Positions 1 through 12,700 of a stretch of 64,000 bases of DNA are shown piece after piece. Positions within the stretch are counted from its first letter, which is position 1. The number at the start of each line of letters is the position of its first letter. This DNA comes from Chionoecetes opilio. Taxonomy: Eukaryota; Arthropoda; Malacostraca; Decapoda; Majidae. Location: positions 107,128-171,127 of the forward strand of contig JACEEZ010023410.1 in assembly GCA_016584305.1 (NCBI GenBank), written 5' to 3'. The notes under the pieces were generated by a model. The model did no database searches and was not told the origin of the DNA. It worked only from the letters and a program-made list of their open reading frames with translations. Position numbers and translations under genes: made by a program.

Positions 1-177
1 GGTGATTGGGGAGGCTAGGGGAGAGGAGGGTCATGGATGGCTGGAGGAAGGGCTGGGAAGATGGGGAAGCAGGGTGGAGGGTCACAGGGCCTCAGGTGAA
101 TAGCACCGCCATGCTACCTCTTCCCCTTCCTCTGCCTCTTCTTCCACTTCCTCCTCCAACTCCAACTCTTCCTCTTC

Positions 178-262
178 TCTCTCCTCCTCCTCCTCCTCCT
201 CCTCCTCCTCCTCCTCCTCCTCCTCCTCCTCCTCCTCCTCCTCTCCTCCTCCTCCTCTTCTT
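178..262. repeat. (CCT)n microsatellite
   Basis: Nearly pure CCT/TCC trinucleotide tract. The open frames across it are low-complexity poly-Pro or poly-Glu artefacts, not genes. Confidence 0.95.
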
Positions 263-403
263 CTTCTCACTCATCTTTCAGCATTATCTTTCGTATGCAA
301 ACACTATTATTTACTGTCATATCATCGTGTGTTATTCACTCACGGTCTTGATCACGTGCTGGATTCGTAATCGTATGATGATAACCTCCCGGAAAGAGCA
401 AGA

Positions 404-404
<1 letters not shown>

Positions 405-480
<76 letters not shown>

Positions 481-482
481 AC
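405..482. repeat. (CA)n microsatellite
   Basis: About 35 CA dinucleotides with one AAAC interruption near the 3' end. Confidence 0.95.
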
Positions 483-593
483 GTCGTTTATGGGTATATT
501 AACTGCCCTTTGTCATCTAAAAACCTTAGCGCGAACACTGAACCCGGGATCAACGAGTGGCGTGTCGAGACGGTAACCGCTGACCCAAAATTA

Positions 594-688
594 TAGTGTG
601 TGTGTGAGTGTGTGTGTGTGTGTGTGAGTGTGTGTGTGAGTGTGTGTGTGTGTGTGTGAGTGTGTGTGTGTGAGTGTGTGTGTGTCGC
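594..688. repeat. (TG)n microsatellite, interrupted by TGAG
   Basis: TG dinucleotides broken at intervals by GAG, so this is an imperfect array. Confidence 0.95.
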
Positions 689-918
689 CCCACAGCGTCG
701 TTCACAACAGGAAGGCAAAGAAAACGAGAACAGAAAATTTTACTTTTGCTGCGAATTTTGTGGCCGCCATAACGGTGACTCATCCTCCGCTCGCAAGAAA
801 ATAACCAAGAAAACAGTCAAATAACGTAAGCAGACAATCCTGCTATATAAGAGAGAGAAGAAAATATATAATCCAAATGGAAACGGCTCTTGGCAACATA
901 AATTATGCTCTTCCGGTA

Positions 919-1007
919 TACGTGTGTGTGTGTATGTGTGTGTGTGTGTGTGTGTATATATATGTGTGTGTGTGTCTATGTCTATGTGTGTGTGTGTGTG
1001 TGTGTGC
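919..1007. repeat. (TG)n/(TA)n compound microsatellite
   Basis: TG runs with an internal TATATA segment and two CTATG interruptions. Confidence 0.93.
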
Positions 1008-1242
1008 TGGAAGTCAAGAACGAAGTAACTGAATCCAGAAGCATAGAAAATCAACCGCTTTTAATTTTTCTTTTGCTCCATTAAAACAAATGCTAAAGAG
1101 TTAGAAGATAAATATCAATCTATCCACCAATAAAGTAATGCATTTCGTTTGCTTTAATACTGTATATTTATCTGGTTAGTAAGTTGGTTAGTCAATCAGT
1201 AATTATATTTGCATCCAATTATTTCATTACTCCTAGTGTGTC

Positions 1243-1531
1243 GCCTCCGTGGTGTAGTGGCTAGCGCGCCTGGCTACGAATCTGCGGGTCCTGGTTCGAA
1301 TCATGGCCAGGGCAAGTCGGCGGCCAGACCAAACAGCTGTTCATCCCTCCTTTCGGGGTTGATAAATGGGTACCTGGGGAAACCTAGGGAAGGTAACTGT
1401 GGTAACCCGGATGTCACATTAGCTCTGTGTTCCAGGGTAATGGGATGTCACCACCACAGGCTCAAAGGCTAATGCAACGGTGATGAGCACCTAGGCCACG
1501 CGCAGCATAGCATAGGCCCCCATCCCATCTT
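1243..1531 (+). mobile_element. tRNA-derived SINE
   Basis: The first ~75 bases look like a tRNA. There is an A-box-like TGGTGTAGTGGCTAGCG and, about 40 bases later, a near-perfect B box (GGTTCGAATC). Both are spaced as in an RNA polymerase III internal promoter. A non-tRNA body of about 210 bases follows. The acceptor stem is not clearly paired and no CCA or intact clover-leaf is evident, so I call a SINE rather than a tRNA gene. Confidence 0.75.
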
Positions 1532-1831
1532 TACCTATATTTGCATTCAATTATTTCATTACTCCGAGTGCGTGCTGCTAATTTTCATGCATACCTATCT
1601 ACTATATCATAATTGTTCATTCACTTCTTTGGTTACATTGTCAATTAGGCAATCAATCAATCAGTCAGTCAGTTTGTTTGTTCGGTTGTTAGTCAGTAAA
1701 TGAGTTAGTTAGTCCCATGTGCACGGCTCAGTATCCCGCGTGTTGGTGCGTTAAATGAGGCAATTATGATGCACGTGACGGCTCGTGGTAGTAGTGAAAC
1801 CTAGTTTCATAAATAACCTCTGTGGGAAAAG

Positions 1832-1955
<124 letters not shown>

Positions 1956-2102
1956 GGGCCGCCACCTGCCGTCATCACCACCTGTTACTCCGTCATCGGC
2001 CACGCCTCACGTCCTGAAAGTGGCTCACTGGGTCCTGGGGGCACGCAACCTACTTTTCTGGCAGTCATCTATGGTCATCGCGCACGCACCCACGCACAAC
2101 CA

Positions 2103-2103
2103 G

Positions 2104-2181
<78 letters not shown>
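2103..2181. repeat. (CA)n microsatellite
   Basis: About 39 uninterrupted CA units. Confidence 0.95.
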
Positions 2182-2183
<2 letters not shown>

Positions 2184-2634
2184 AGAGAAATAACAAAATA
2201 ATGCTTCCCTATCTGGAGTATTTTCTGCATATTAATGATAAAGTTTACTTGTTTGTCTCGGAGGTTAGTCGCTCTCTCCCGGCGTGTACCTTGTTGTGAA
2301 GGAGGAGGAGGAGGAGGAAGAAGAAGAGAATGAGGAAGATTATATCGCGAAACGAGGGGGAGAGAAGTACGAAAATTAAGAACTATATATTTTCTTTCTT
2401 TTGCCTCTGCGCCTCTTCCTCCTCATCCTCATAGCCAAAGATCCTCTGAGCCTCGCACGGCACCTCGACCGATTGTGTCCGGCAGAGGCGAGGCAAGACC
2501 CGGGTACTCTCTGACCCTGCAGGCGATACAACACCGCCAGGACCCGGGCTCGAAAGGGGACGGGGAGGGAGAACGGAAACTCCAATGCTTTAGAATTAAT
2601 GGGCCTGGAAATCATGCATAACAGATGGGAGGCT

Positions 2635-2734
<100 letters not shown>

Positions 2735-3158
2735 GGGAAATCATTGCCTCTCCCTCAAGGTAGCCGGCGCCGAGCAGGTCCACCTAACGGAATGTTTTGC
2801 TCCGAGTCAACACGCGCCGTGAGCTAGACACCCTCTACCTGTTCGTATTACAGGTGTTACGGCGAGGCAGGTGCGGCACGTGTTACTCCTTCCACCACGT
2901 CTGCATGTGGCTAGAGGGAGGAAGGAAATCTCCGCTGCGTCTTGTCATTCCTTCCTCTCCCCCCTCTCCCACCTCATCTCTTCCACCTTCCCTCAGCCTC
3001 CAGGCCGCTACAACGGAAACGGAGGAGAGCTTGCGAACCTCAGTAACCCCTCCTCCTCCTCCTTCTCTTCCATCCCTCCTCCCGTTTCCGCACACGCCCT
3101 GCTCCCTCCCATGCCCCTCATCCACAACGTGCTTGTACACTTCCCTGTATGTATAGAC

Positions 3159-3171
3159 GCTCACACACATG

Positions 3172-3263
<92 letters not shown>

Positions 3264-3299
3264 ATGTTCACACACATGCTCACACACACACACACACAC
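3159..3299. repeat. (CA)n microsatellite, compound
   Basis: CA array with AACAC and ATGTTCACACAT interruptions. The long His/Thr and Cys/Val frames across it are artefacts. Confidence 0.95.
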
Positions 3300-3519
3300 T
3301 GCCCGTGTGGTATGGCAGTAAAGTTCTCTGGCCTGTCAATTGACACGATATCGAAGCCTCAGTGCCCCAGATTCTTCGCTGACAAAGTGAACAGTTACTG
3401 TTCCCCTTGAGCAGGGGGATGGGGTGTGTGAGGCCCCAGCCTCACCTAAAGATCGGTATCTATGAGCTCTAAGCTGTTGCTGGGAGGGTAACAACTGGCA
3501 ATAGCGAGTTCAGCGCCTG

Positions 3520-3520
<1 letters not shown>

Positions 3521-3569
<49 letters not shown>

Positions 3570-3593
3570 ACACACGCCCACACACACACACAA
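3521..3593. repeat. (CA)n microsatellite
   Basis: CA array interrupted by ATA and GCC. Confidence 0.93.
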
Positions 3594-3659
3594 GACAATT
3601 GCATACTCTCCTGTTTCTTTATTTCCTGTGAATTGAAACACTACTACAGTAATTATAGC

Positions 3660-3809
3660 GTGTTTTAGTAGTAGTAGTGGTAGTGGTAATAACAGTGATT
3701 GTAGTAGTAGAAGAAGAACGTAGTAGTAGTAGTATTGGTAGTAATGATAGCGGTTGTTGTAGTGGCAGTATTAGTATTAGTAGTAGTAGAAGTAGTTAGA
3801 AGTAGTAGT

Positions 3810-3842
<33 letters not shown>

Positions 3843-3868
3843 AAGTAGTTAGAAGTAGTAGTTAGAAA

Positions 3869-3910
<42 letters not shown>

Positions 3911-3985
3911 TAGTAGTTAGAAGTAGTAGTAGTAGTAGTAATAGTAGTAGTAGTAGTAGTATAGTAGCAGCAATAGAAGTAACAA
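3660..3985. repeat. (GTA)n trinucleotide-rich tract
   Basis: About 325 bases dominated by GTA/TAG, with GAAGTAGTTA interruptions. It decays at the 3' end into AAC/AGC triplets. Confidence 0.9.
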
Positions 3986-4202
3986 CAGCAACAGCAGTAA
4001 TATGCATGTATAGTCATGTTATTGTTGCGAAGTATTTTGATCAACTCAAAAGGGGCAATGGAAAGCAGCATGCATGGGGAAGAAGGAAGGACGCGGAAGG
4101 AAAGGAAGCAGGAAAAGGAGAAAGATAGGGAGAAGGGGGAACCACATCAAACGAGTCAGCTGTTTCTATTAGCTTTGTGTGTCATGTTCTCTGGGTTATT
4201 TT

Positions 4203-4205
<3 letters not shown>

Positions 4206-4299
<94 letters not shown>

Positions 4300-4303
4300 C
4301 AGA
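4206..4303. repeat. (GA)n microsatellite
   Basis: GA array with one GG slip and ACAGAGAC interruptions near the end. Confidence 0.95.
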
Positions 4304-4388
4304 GAAACAAAAATTGTGGGAGGAGAAAGGTAACCACGTAAATCTTCCTTAATTGCTACATAGGGAAAGCGACTTACTTATTGTTGAC

Positions 4389-4390
4389 TT

Positions 4391-4440
<50 letters not shown>

Positions 4441-4508
4441 TTTCTTTGTTTCTTTGTTTCTTTGTTTGTTTGTTTGTTTGTTTGTGTGAGAGAGAAAGAC
4501 AGAAGAAA

Positions 4509-4591
<83 letters not shown>
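4389..4591. repeat. (TG)n-(TTTC/TTTG)n-(GA)n compound microsatellite
   Basis: Three adjoining arrays: TG (about 4391-4438), TTTC/TTTG tetranucleotides (about 4438-4485) and GA (about 4510-4591). Confidence 0.95.
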
Positions 4592-4594
<3 letters not shown>

Positions 4595-5002
4595 CAGCGA
4601 GAAAATTATTACAATGAGTAAGTCTTCAATTTTTTCCCTTGGTGTTAGTGGGAAATCTACTTTCTAAAGAAATTCTCAGACTTCTTCTCTCAGCCATTTA
4701 AAAGCGAGATATCTTAAGAAGCAGATCTCTAGTATCTCTATCTTTAACTTAGTAATTACAAAAAAGATAGATTTCTCTCCAAGATTGCTCCCTACTATAG
4801 TCGCACCGGCTTAAACTGGCAGTGCGGGTGGAGTCGCCTGAGGCCTCCAGCTGTTTACAATATCAATATTATGAATACATAGTATTCATCAATAAGTGTA
4901 TATCTCTTTTCTGATGCCTCTCACAAATATCACAAAAGTTAAGGTCAATTATTTTCAATATGTGACAGTAGCGCATTCCTGAGCTCCACTTGAACTGCCA
5001 GT

Positions 5003-5214
5003 TTAACCCCTTGAGGCCCAGAACGTAATTTCCATTGTACTTTGACTACCATAACACGATTTTTAGTGAATTTAAGCAATATTTTATAGATATGACCTGT
5101 TTAGTATTCTTGACCACTAACTAATTTGCTATATTTAGTTACTTTTCATAATTGTATGGCTAACAACATACAATTTTATATATTAATGGAAAGATCTGGG
5201 CGTGAAGGGGTTAA
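5003..5214. mobile_element. Small TTAA-flanked MITE
   Basis: The element begins TTAACCCCTTGAGGCCCAGA and ends GATCTGGGCGTGAAGGGGTT before AA. The two ends are inverted copies of about 20 bases with a few mismatches, each containing TTAA. A TTAA target with terminal inverted repeats is known for piggyBac- and Kolobok-type elements. There is no coding capacity. Confidence 0.65.
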
Positions 5215-6300
5215 TGAGCGGGTACGCCTATAGTTGTCTTGTGTCGTGTGTGATATCTGCTACAGCGCGGTAAGAGTGTCTCATTAACACTCAGAAGGTA
5301 TAGAGTGGATGCCGTGATGCTTCAAGACCAGTGCTGCTTACTACACTTTTCTCGAAACGCTAAACTGGGATGCATAGAAAATATGAAAGAAAATTTTAGG
5401 TCTTTAAGCAGGATGTGAAGAACCATTGAAGAACATAGCTGATGATCTCGGACCATTGTACGAGGACTATAGATAAAGTAAAGAATTGTAAGATTGAAAG
5501 TCGGTTAGCAAGAAAGCGTAAGACAAAATATATGGGTGTTATTGCATACCAGTGGCCAAGTTAACAAGTCCAGTAAGAAACATGGAGGGAGTTTTAAGAA
5601 ACCCAAGTAAATTTAAAGACAGTAAAGATGTAGTGACAATATTTCACAAGGGAGGGTTAGAATGTGCTGAAAAATATAGGAGACACACATACAGAGTGTA
5701 AAGTGGAGTGATACAGAGTGTTAAGATGCAGTATACGAAACACGAAAGTAATTTTAGACTGTTATGAGAAACATGAGGACACGTGAAGAGGATGTCACAG
5801 CAAGAACGCAAATATTAGGACACCCTCGCAGATCTGACATAGGACTAAGAAAGCGTCGGCCATCGCAGCAGCAAGGGGCGGAAGCAGACTGTGGATGGGG
5901 AGGATGGGGATGGGGAGGATGAGGATGGGGATCGGGATGGGGAGGAGGTTGCTGGGATGGGGATGGAGAGGATGGGATGAACGAGCGTGGTAGACTTTAC
6001 GACATCCTTGTTCCCCAGATGGCGCTATGAAGGGGGGAGGAGCAACCCAAGGGGCCCGCGACCCTAAAATGTCCTCAATTGTGCTGGTAAGTTCTTCGTC
6101 ATCACTTACTATTCTTCCGAGACTCCGGAACCGGAAAATAATGGCTTTCATCCATTTTGATTTTTCTCATTCTCAATAACTTACTATTTTCGTTCTTATA
6201 TTTTACTGCTGAGTAATTATCTTTGTCTTTTCATTTGTTTTAGTTTTGATTGTTTGCTTTTAAAAGAATGTCTCTTAGTGTAGGAAATTTATGTCAATAC
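5215..6300. other. Gene-free stretch upstream of the Spätzle-like gene
   Basis: I see no convincing exon. A G-rich hexanucleotide-like repeat built from GGGGAT/GAGGAT lies at about 5895-5985. The 5' exon or promoter of the following gene may be here or outside the window, but I cannot place it. Confidence 0.5.
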
Positions 6301-6406
6301 TATGGAAGTAGCATTTGTTGGACGCTCACGTTCTATATCTCTCTTATCTCGTTTTATTATCTCCATCTCTCAAGAGTGGCATGTCACCTGTTCTTGTTGC
6401 CTTCAG

Positions 6407-6548
6407 TGGTTGTTACTGGCGGTGGCGGCGACGCTGGTGGCCGGAGAGGAGGAGGCGGCGGGGAAGGAGGTGAAAGAGAAGATTGGTTATGACAACTCGA
6501 CCGTCCTGTCTCCCGCCGAGGAGCTCTTGCAGGCTGCTAAAGCGGCTG
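6407..6548 (+). CDS. spz: spz-like exon 1 (first recognisable), signal-peptide-like
   Basis: The acceptor is CTTGTTGCCTTCAG and the donor is G|GTAAGA, ending in phase 1. It encodes a hydrophobic stretch and then an acidic/basic segment (GEEEAAGKEVKEKIGYDNS). A (GA)n microsatellite starts within a few bases of the donor. Confidence 0.7.
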
Positions 6549-6550
6549 GT

Positions 6551-6588
<38 letters not shown>

Positions 6589-7518
6589 TTGTCAAGGCTT
6601 TTTGCTTCGAACATGGGTTTTCAGGTTTTAATTAAGAGCGAATCAGACCCTGCTTGTGTGTGTGTGTGTGTGTCACCGTCAGTGCCTTCGTCAGGATACG
6701 AGCTGACGCTAGATCGGTTGGACGAGGCTGCTTCCGCTACCGACGATGAGGTGACGAAGCTGATGCCGGGTCCCGTGGCGGAGGCTTTCATCAGCTACAG
6801 ACGCAGGGACGACATGGACGAGATCAGAGAAAAGATGATTGGAATGATCTTTACGGGAAGACCTCAAGCATTGGTGAGTATTTCCCCCGATTGGTGCATA
6901 CAAATAAAGAGAAACTGGTTCACAAATAGGGTGGTGAATGATTGGAATGGACTCGTCAGGTGGTCAATGCGGAGTCTATAGGGGTCTTTAAAAGGAGACT
7001 GGATAAATTCATGGATGGGGAAGAGAGGTGAATTTAGGTAGAGTTAAGTAACAGGAACTACCTCGTGTAGGTCTCACGGCCTCTTGTAGCTTCCTTATTT
7101 TCTTATGTTCTTATACAAGCCCTTACTGAATTGTCATGACCTGATAAAAATTGACGTTTACAACTACTATCGTTCATCTTACCTTCACAAGCTTCTTTTG
7201 CCACGTACTGCTATTCAAAGACCAACTCTTCAACTGGTGCTTCGACAACTTCGTTCTTTGGACACTACTAAATTATCCTATTTTCACACCGACGACCCAA
7301 AGAGGAATGATGCCCTTGACGTAATGCTGATCAATTTGTCATCCTCCAGGGGCCAAGACTACCACACGTTCCCCACCATATGCGTGGCCTGCCGCCCCCT
7401 CAACCCCAACACCCCCCACCTCGCCCCCACCCCAACCTTCCACCCCGCCGCGCCAGCCACCCACCGCCACACTCCACCCGACGGAATCCCTACTCGAGGT
7501 TTCACGTGAGTCCTTGAA

Positions 7519-7557
<39 letters not shown>

Positions 7558-9580
7558 TTTATTCTCTAATGCCAAGGGAGTCCATGCATGGCGTCAACTC
7601 CCAAACAATAACACTTGGGTTGATTCATTGCTGACTTCTAACTCTGGCTAGATCTCTTCCATCAATCCCATTTCCCTCCATATTTATCAAGCCTTCACTC
7701 CATTCCCCATTCTTTCTCCCTTTTCTCCCTCCATTTCGTCCTATCACAATCTTGACTCCTCCATGCCATATGACTTCTCTCTCCTGCTATTTCCGATCCA
7801 CGTAGTGCCACTATATCCATCTCTTTCCCTCCTCTGTTCCTCTCCCCTTTGTATTCGTGTCACTCTTCCCTCGCCTCCTGCCCTGGATGCTCACACTTTA
7901 CTGCTTGTGTGGTCGCGACTCATTCGTCTTGGTCGAGAAAGCGAGTCGGTGTAATGCATGGTGATGGAGAAGGTCATGATATTAATGGACATTATTTGTT
8001 ATTACTATCATCATAATTCATATATTGTTATTGTTATTATTATTACCATTTATGTTATCAATATCATCATCATCACCATTGTTTTTATCATTGTTATAAT
8101 TTTATCATTAGCAGGATTATTATCATTGTTATCAATTTTACTTTTATGTTTGAGATTTCCATTTGCCAGGCGTGTGTTGTTGCACATTCCTTCAACAATC
8201 CCGATCTAGGAAGCGCGAGGAGGAGTTTTCTGGAGCGCATCATGGCTAAAACTTTCGGAGAAATTCAGAATTACGTCTATTTCAATATGTCGAACGAAAT
8301 CTTATCTTTTCTGTTGTCCGATTTATTTTTTATCTAAAATGTTAACCTCTCTTGTCGTAAATCATTAGTTTCCCGCGTCTGTACTCACCCTTGCCTCCAC
8401 GTTGACGACCCTGAGTGTTGGAGGCCTGAACGACACCTCGTGTAAAATAGTGCTGCATGGATAGCAGCTCGCCCGCCACCGTGATCACCTGGAGCACGGT
8501 TGTTGAGCGACTGGGTCTGATCACCGGCCACAACGATACTACCAATGTGGGCTTTTCATTGTAGTCAGGGTTCGAAGTATTTAGCGTGGCCAAGATCCAT
8601 AGCGTCACCATTGACCTGGATGTAACGTGGTGAACAAAAATTGTCTTCTCGGAGAAATCAGAATCTGACACGAGGCGGCGGGCGTGAATTCCCTGCGGCG
8701 TGACCACGTGGTGCAGGGCAAGGCCAAGGGCATCTCTATTTCCTTGGCCTTGGTGCAGGTATTCCGGGATTGCGTTGGGGATCTCTTGGTGAGGAAGCCA
8801 CAGAGCCTGCGCAAAACACTGAAGAGAAGGTACCGATCCAAGCAACTCGACGTGCTGTTGATAAAAGAAGCTTAAATAGAGGGAGGGAAAAGAAGCTTAA
8901 ATAGAGGGAGTCCATGTATACAGATGTTTGTGAACATGAGACACACTGGCATCTACATGCTGGAAGAGCGCAGCAAGTTATGACACAGGACAGTGAAAAT
9001 AGTGTGTTACTCTTACCGGCCAAAAATGGTCTGTACACCACACCCCGTAGGAGTACACAAGCGTATACGGTAAAGAGAGCAAAAAACACCGGCAACCACA
9101 GCGAGTCCCCCTTGATATTGGCGCCGGCCGCTTTCTGAACGCTGAACCAATAAAAAAGGTTCCTTGGAGCAAGTATATTATCGTAGGCCTCCACCTAATG
9201 GGCAGGTACAGTACGGCGTCGTGCTGCACTATACTCGCCTCGGTCATCTTTAAGAGACTCGCAGTGGTGGAGGGTTGCCACGAGGCAGCAACGTTAGGCT
9301 CATGTAGCGGCAGCTCATCCTGGGCAAACAGTGAAGGAAATTGAAGCAAGAAATCGCAATGACTTTGAGTGCAGTAACGGCCCGCGTTCGCCAGTGAAAA
9401 ATCCTTTGAGCGAGGACTGAACGTGGGACCACAGGAAGGAGCGCCACGCTATAAACCACTGAGGCATGTAGGCAGCAGGCCATTCCAGTCCAGTTATCCT
9501 CGGGAAGAGGATCCCCGTGCATGGGTTTTGTGTAGCCCCGTATACACGCTGGCCATGTCTGTGTGTAATACTATTATGGT

Positions 9581-9624
<44 letters not shown>

Positions 9625-9717
9625 ACCTAGTTGTAACATACAGGGCTTGAGCCATACTCGTGTGGTCCTGTCTCCATATCTATATTAAATTCTTATCAAG
9701 TTTTTCCTTTACTTTTT

Positions 9718-9780
<63 letters not shown>

Positions 9781-12700
9781 TTATTATCACTCACATCAGT
9801 ATTTTTCAGAATTAACTCCTTCACTTAGTAGGAAGGAACAAATGCGAGTTCTTCTTCATTCCTTATTAAAAAAAATTCACATAATAATCCTACGTAATGA
9901 AGAATGTTACATGTGTTGTCTCTCCCTTAGATGCAGTTCAACCCGCAAGGTGAGGCCAGCATCCAGAGCACTAGAAGTAGGTTGATGAGCCTTAGTTAGA
10001 ACCATAGAATAGTGGTGTGAGAGGCAGGAAGGGGGAGGGGGAGGGGAGCATCTGTGTTGGAGCAATGAAAGAGCTACGCCACCACTCCTCCTCATTGCAT
10101 CATCACCAACACACCACCAGTTGATCAAATTCCTACTTGAACCTTTACATCCCTTGAAGGTGCGAAATGGTTGCGAGATATGAGGAGGAGAGATGGTACA
10201 GTATATGCTCTTCAGGTAAGTTGTCATGAGCTGCCTGTTTATCTGCTTGTATGCCCTATAGATCCTCTGGTGCTGCTCCTACTAATAGCTAAGTGCCTGT
10301 GCCTATGTGTGTGTGGTGGCCATTACCAATATTACGCCAGGTGTTCGTGGTACGTTTGTTAACTAATGTACTAATACTTGGCTGAAGCTCAATATTTATA
10401 TAGAGCAAGAATTTACGTTTTTCACAGTACAGTACTAATAAAGGTTTTGTCTCAGCTTGTTACTGCGCTTTAAACTTCTTGCTGAGCTTGTGCCATAATC
10501 CTGTGAAGTAGTAAGGGTGTGTGTTCTGTAGCTTTGACTGACTGGTGACGGAGATGACAAGTTGGCTTGTATAGAATGGCGTAGTGATGCGAAAGGGTTT
10601 CTTAGATATTACGACAGAGAAGATGTTTGCCTAGATAGTAACTTAGTAAGAGGCGAGAGGAGGTGTTGGGTGTGCGTACAATAAAAGTGGGAGGGGCTCT
10701 GCAATATAGACGGAAGGAGGTGCTGGCAGTGCAGAAGCGGCGTGATGAAATGATGATAAAGGGTGTTGGATGCAAACACAGTATACAATACCTTTAAGCG
10801 GGAGGAGGTGATGACTGCTCAGTAGAGATGGTAGTAGGTGCTGAATGCACAGTAGAAATAAGAGTTGTTGCTTGGATAGCAGAAGCGGGATCAGGTGTTG
10901 CCTGCACATCCAAGGTGGGAGCAGGTGCAGGCTGTATATAGAGTAGAGGTGGAGGAGGTGATGGTTGTACAGTACAGGCGGGAGGAGGTGTCAGGTCAAG
11001 CAGATCCCTCGCCTTACTCTCACCATGTCTTCCCAGAGGTGCCGTCTCCCCAAGAAATCCTGAAGCCGTTGCCCTTCAAGCCTGGCCCCACCATGGTCAA
11101 GTTCCCTTCCCATCATTCTTCCCTGGGCAATGTGCCGCCGCGCCAGAGCCCCGGCCCTCCCCCAAGCTTCTCGAGCCCCGTGGAAGACTTCAGCAACACT
11201 GTGGGCCCAGACTTCGGTCCCGTCACCTTCACCGAGTTTGGAGGAGGAAACTTCGGCTTCCAGGACAACTTTGAGAATGATTTCGGCGAGTTCAGCCCCG
11301 ATAAGCTTCGCCCACGTCCCTCCAGACCCTCCCCGGGGCCACATCCTTCTTCGGCGGGATCGAGGCCCCTGCCGCCGTCCTCCAAGCGTCCCCCAGGGCC
11401 GCACAGGCCACCACCACGCCGACCCCCGCCCAGACCAGCCCAGCGCCCGCCCTCCCGCCCACCCTCCCGCACACCCTCCCGCCCGCACCTTAGCAGCTTC
11501 AGCAACGGAGGCATTCTAGACACCAGGGGTGAAGGCTGCGTCAAGTACACGGACGACATCTGTCTGGACACCGAGAAGTACCCTCAGTGAGTAGACGAAT
11601 GTGTATTTACCTATGTGTAAAATGTGAATGTGTGTGTGTGTGTGTGTGTATTCATCTAGTTGTATTCATCTAGTTGTATTTTACAGGGCCTGAGCAACGC
11701 TCGTATGGCCCCGTCTCCATATCAAAATTTTTATCATTCATCCTTAGTGCTTAGTTTTGGCCGAAGCCAGCACCCCGGAGAGCAGGTCACAAACCCCGGC
11801 TAACACCCGGCACCCATTCACTGCTGGGTGGACAGGGGCTTGGGTTTTAAGGAAACAGCCCATCTGTTTCCGCTCCGCCCGGGGATCGAACCCGGGACTT
11901 CTCAGTTGTGAACCGAACGTGCTTCCCCTACACTACGGAGTACCCGTAAGTGTGTGTGTGTGTGTGTGTGAGGTGCACACCTTGGGAGTGGTGACTGAGT
12001 GCCTTGTCTCCCTGTATCTTGTCAGCGAGGCCATCCTGTCGTCACTGGCGCATGATCCTGTCCGCGCGCGCAGCATGGTGGCCGAGGTCAGGTCACAGAG
12101 CGCTGACGAACTTGTGGACGGCGTGTCGGCGGCGCAGGAATCTAAGTATGACTTCCAGCATTACTTCGGCAACAGGTGTGTCACCGTGTCTCTTGCAGCA
12201 TTTATTGAACCAGTTTCAGTGATATATGCAATAGGAGGCAATTTGATTACTTTGACCATTTGCGAGTGAAAAATACCCCCATATTGCCATATACCCCATA
12301 GCGTAGACAAATTGGTAAATCGTGTTATTATGTCTCCACTATGGAAATTAAAGAAGATATTTAAAGCGGTTCGTTTCCCCACTCTGGCAGACGCGCAGGA
12401 ACTGAAAATCATGTGCATCGGGATTTTGCGCAAGACGGTGGCTTCCTTTGTCCCTCGGAGGTGAAGTACGCCAGACCCAAACGCGCCAGAAACTCCAAAG
12501 GCGACTGGAAGTTCGTGGTCAACATGGACAAGTACACGCAGACGATACGAATGGAAAAGTGCCTGTAAGCAGGGCGAGTGAGGCAGTGTACTCATTAAGA
12601 CTTATCATTAACTTTTTACACTCTCTGTAAAGAACGGTGACTTATTTTCTCTTTTGTCACTACAATTTTCATTTTCATAATTTATTCATTATTTTATATC

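Noticed and set aside
6..596. Long frame with poly-Pro and His/Thr runs
   Set aside because: Created by (CCT)n and (CA)n microsatellites; no domain or splice context.
1243..1320. Functional tRNA gene
   Set aside because: A and B boxes are present, but the arms do not pair well and a SINE body follows.
2883..3299. Minus-strand Cys/Val repeat protein
   Set aside because: Translation of a CA array; low complexity only.
6302..6406. ATG 6302 as the Spätzle start codon
   Set aside because: The frame is open, but it crosses a strong CTTCAG acceptor at 6406, so the upstream part is more likely intron. Not excluded.
11130..11571. Alternative frames over the Spätzle exon 5
   Set aside because: Shadows of the GC-rich Pro/Arg coding region; wrong phase for the flanking exons.
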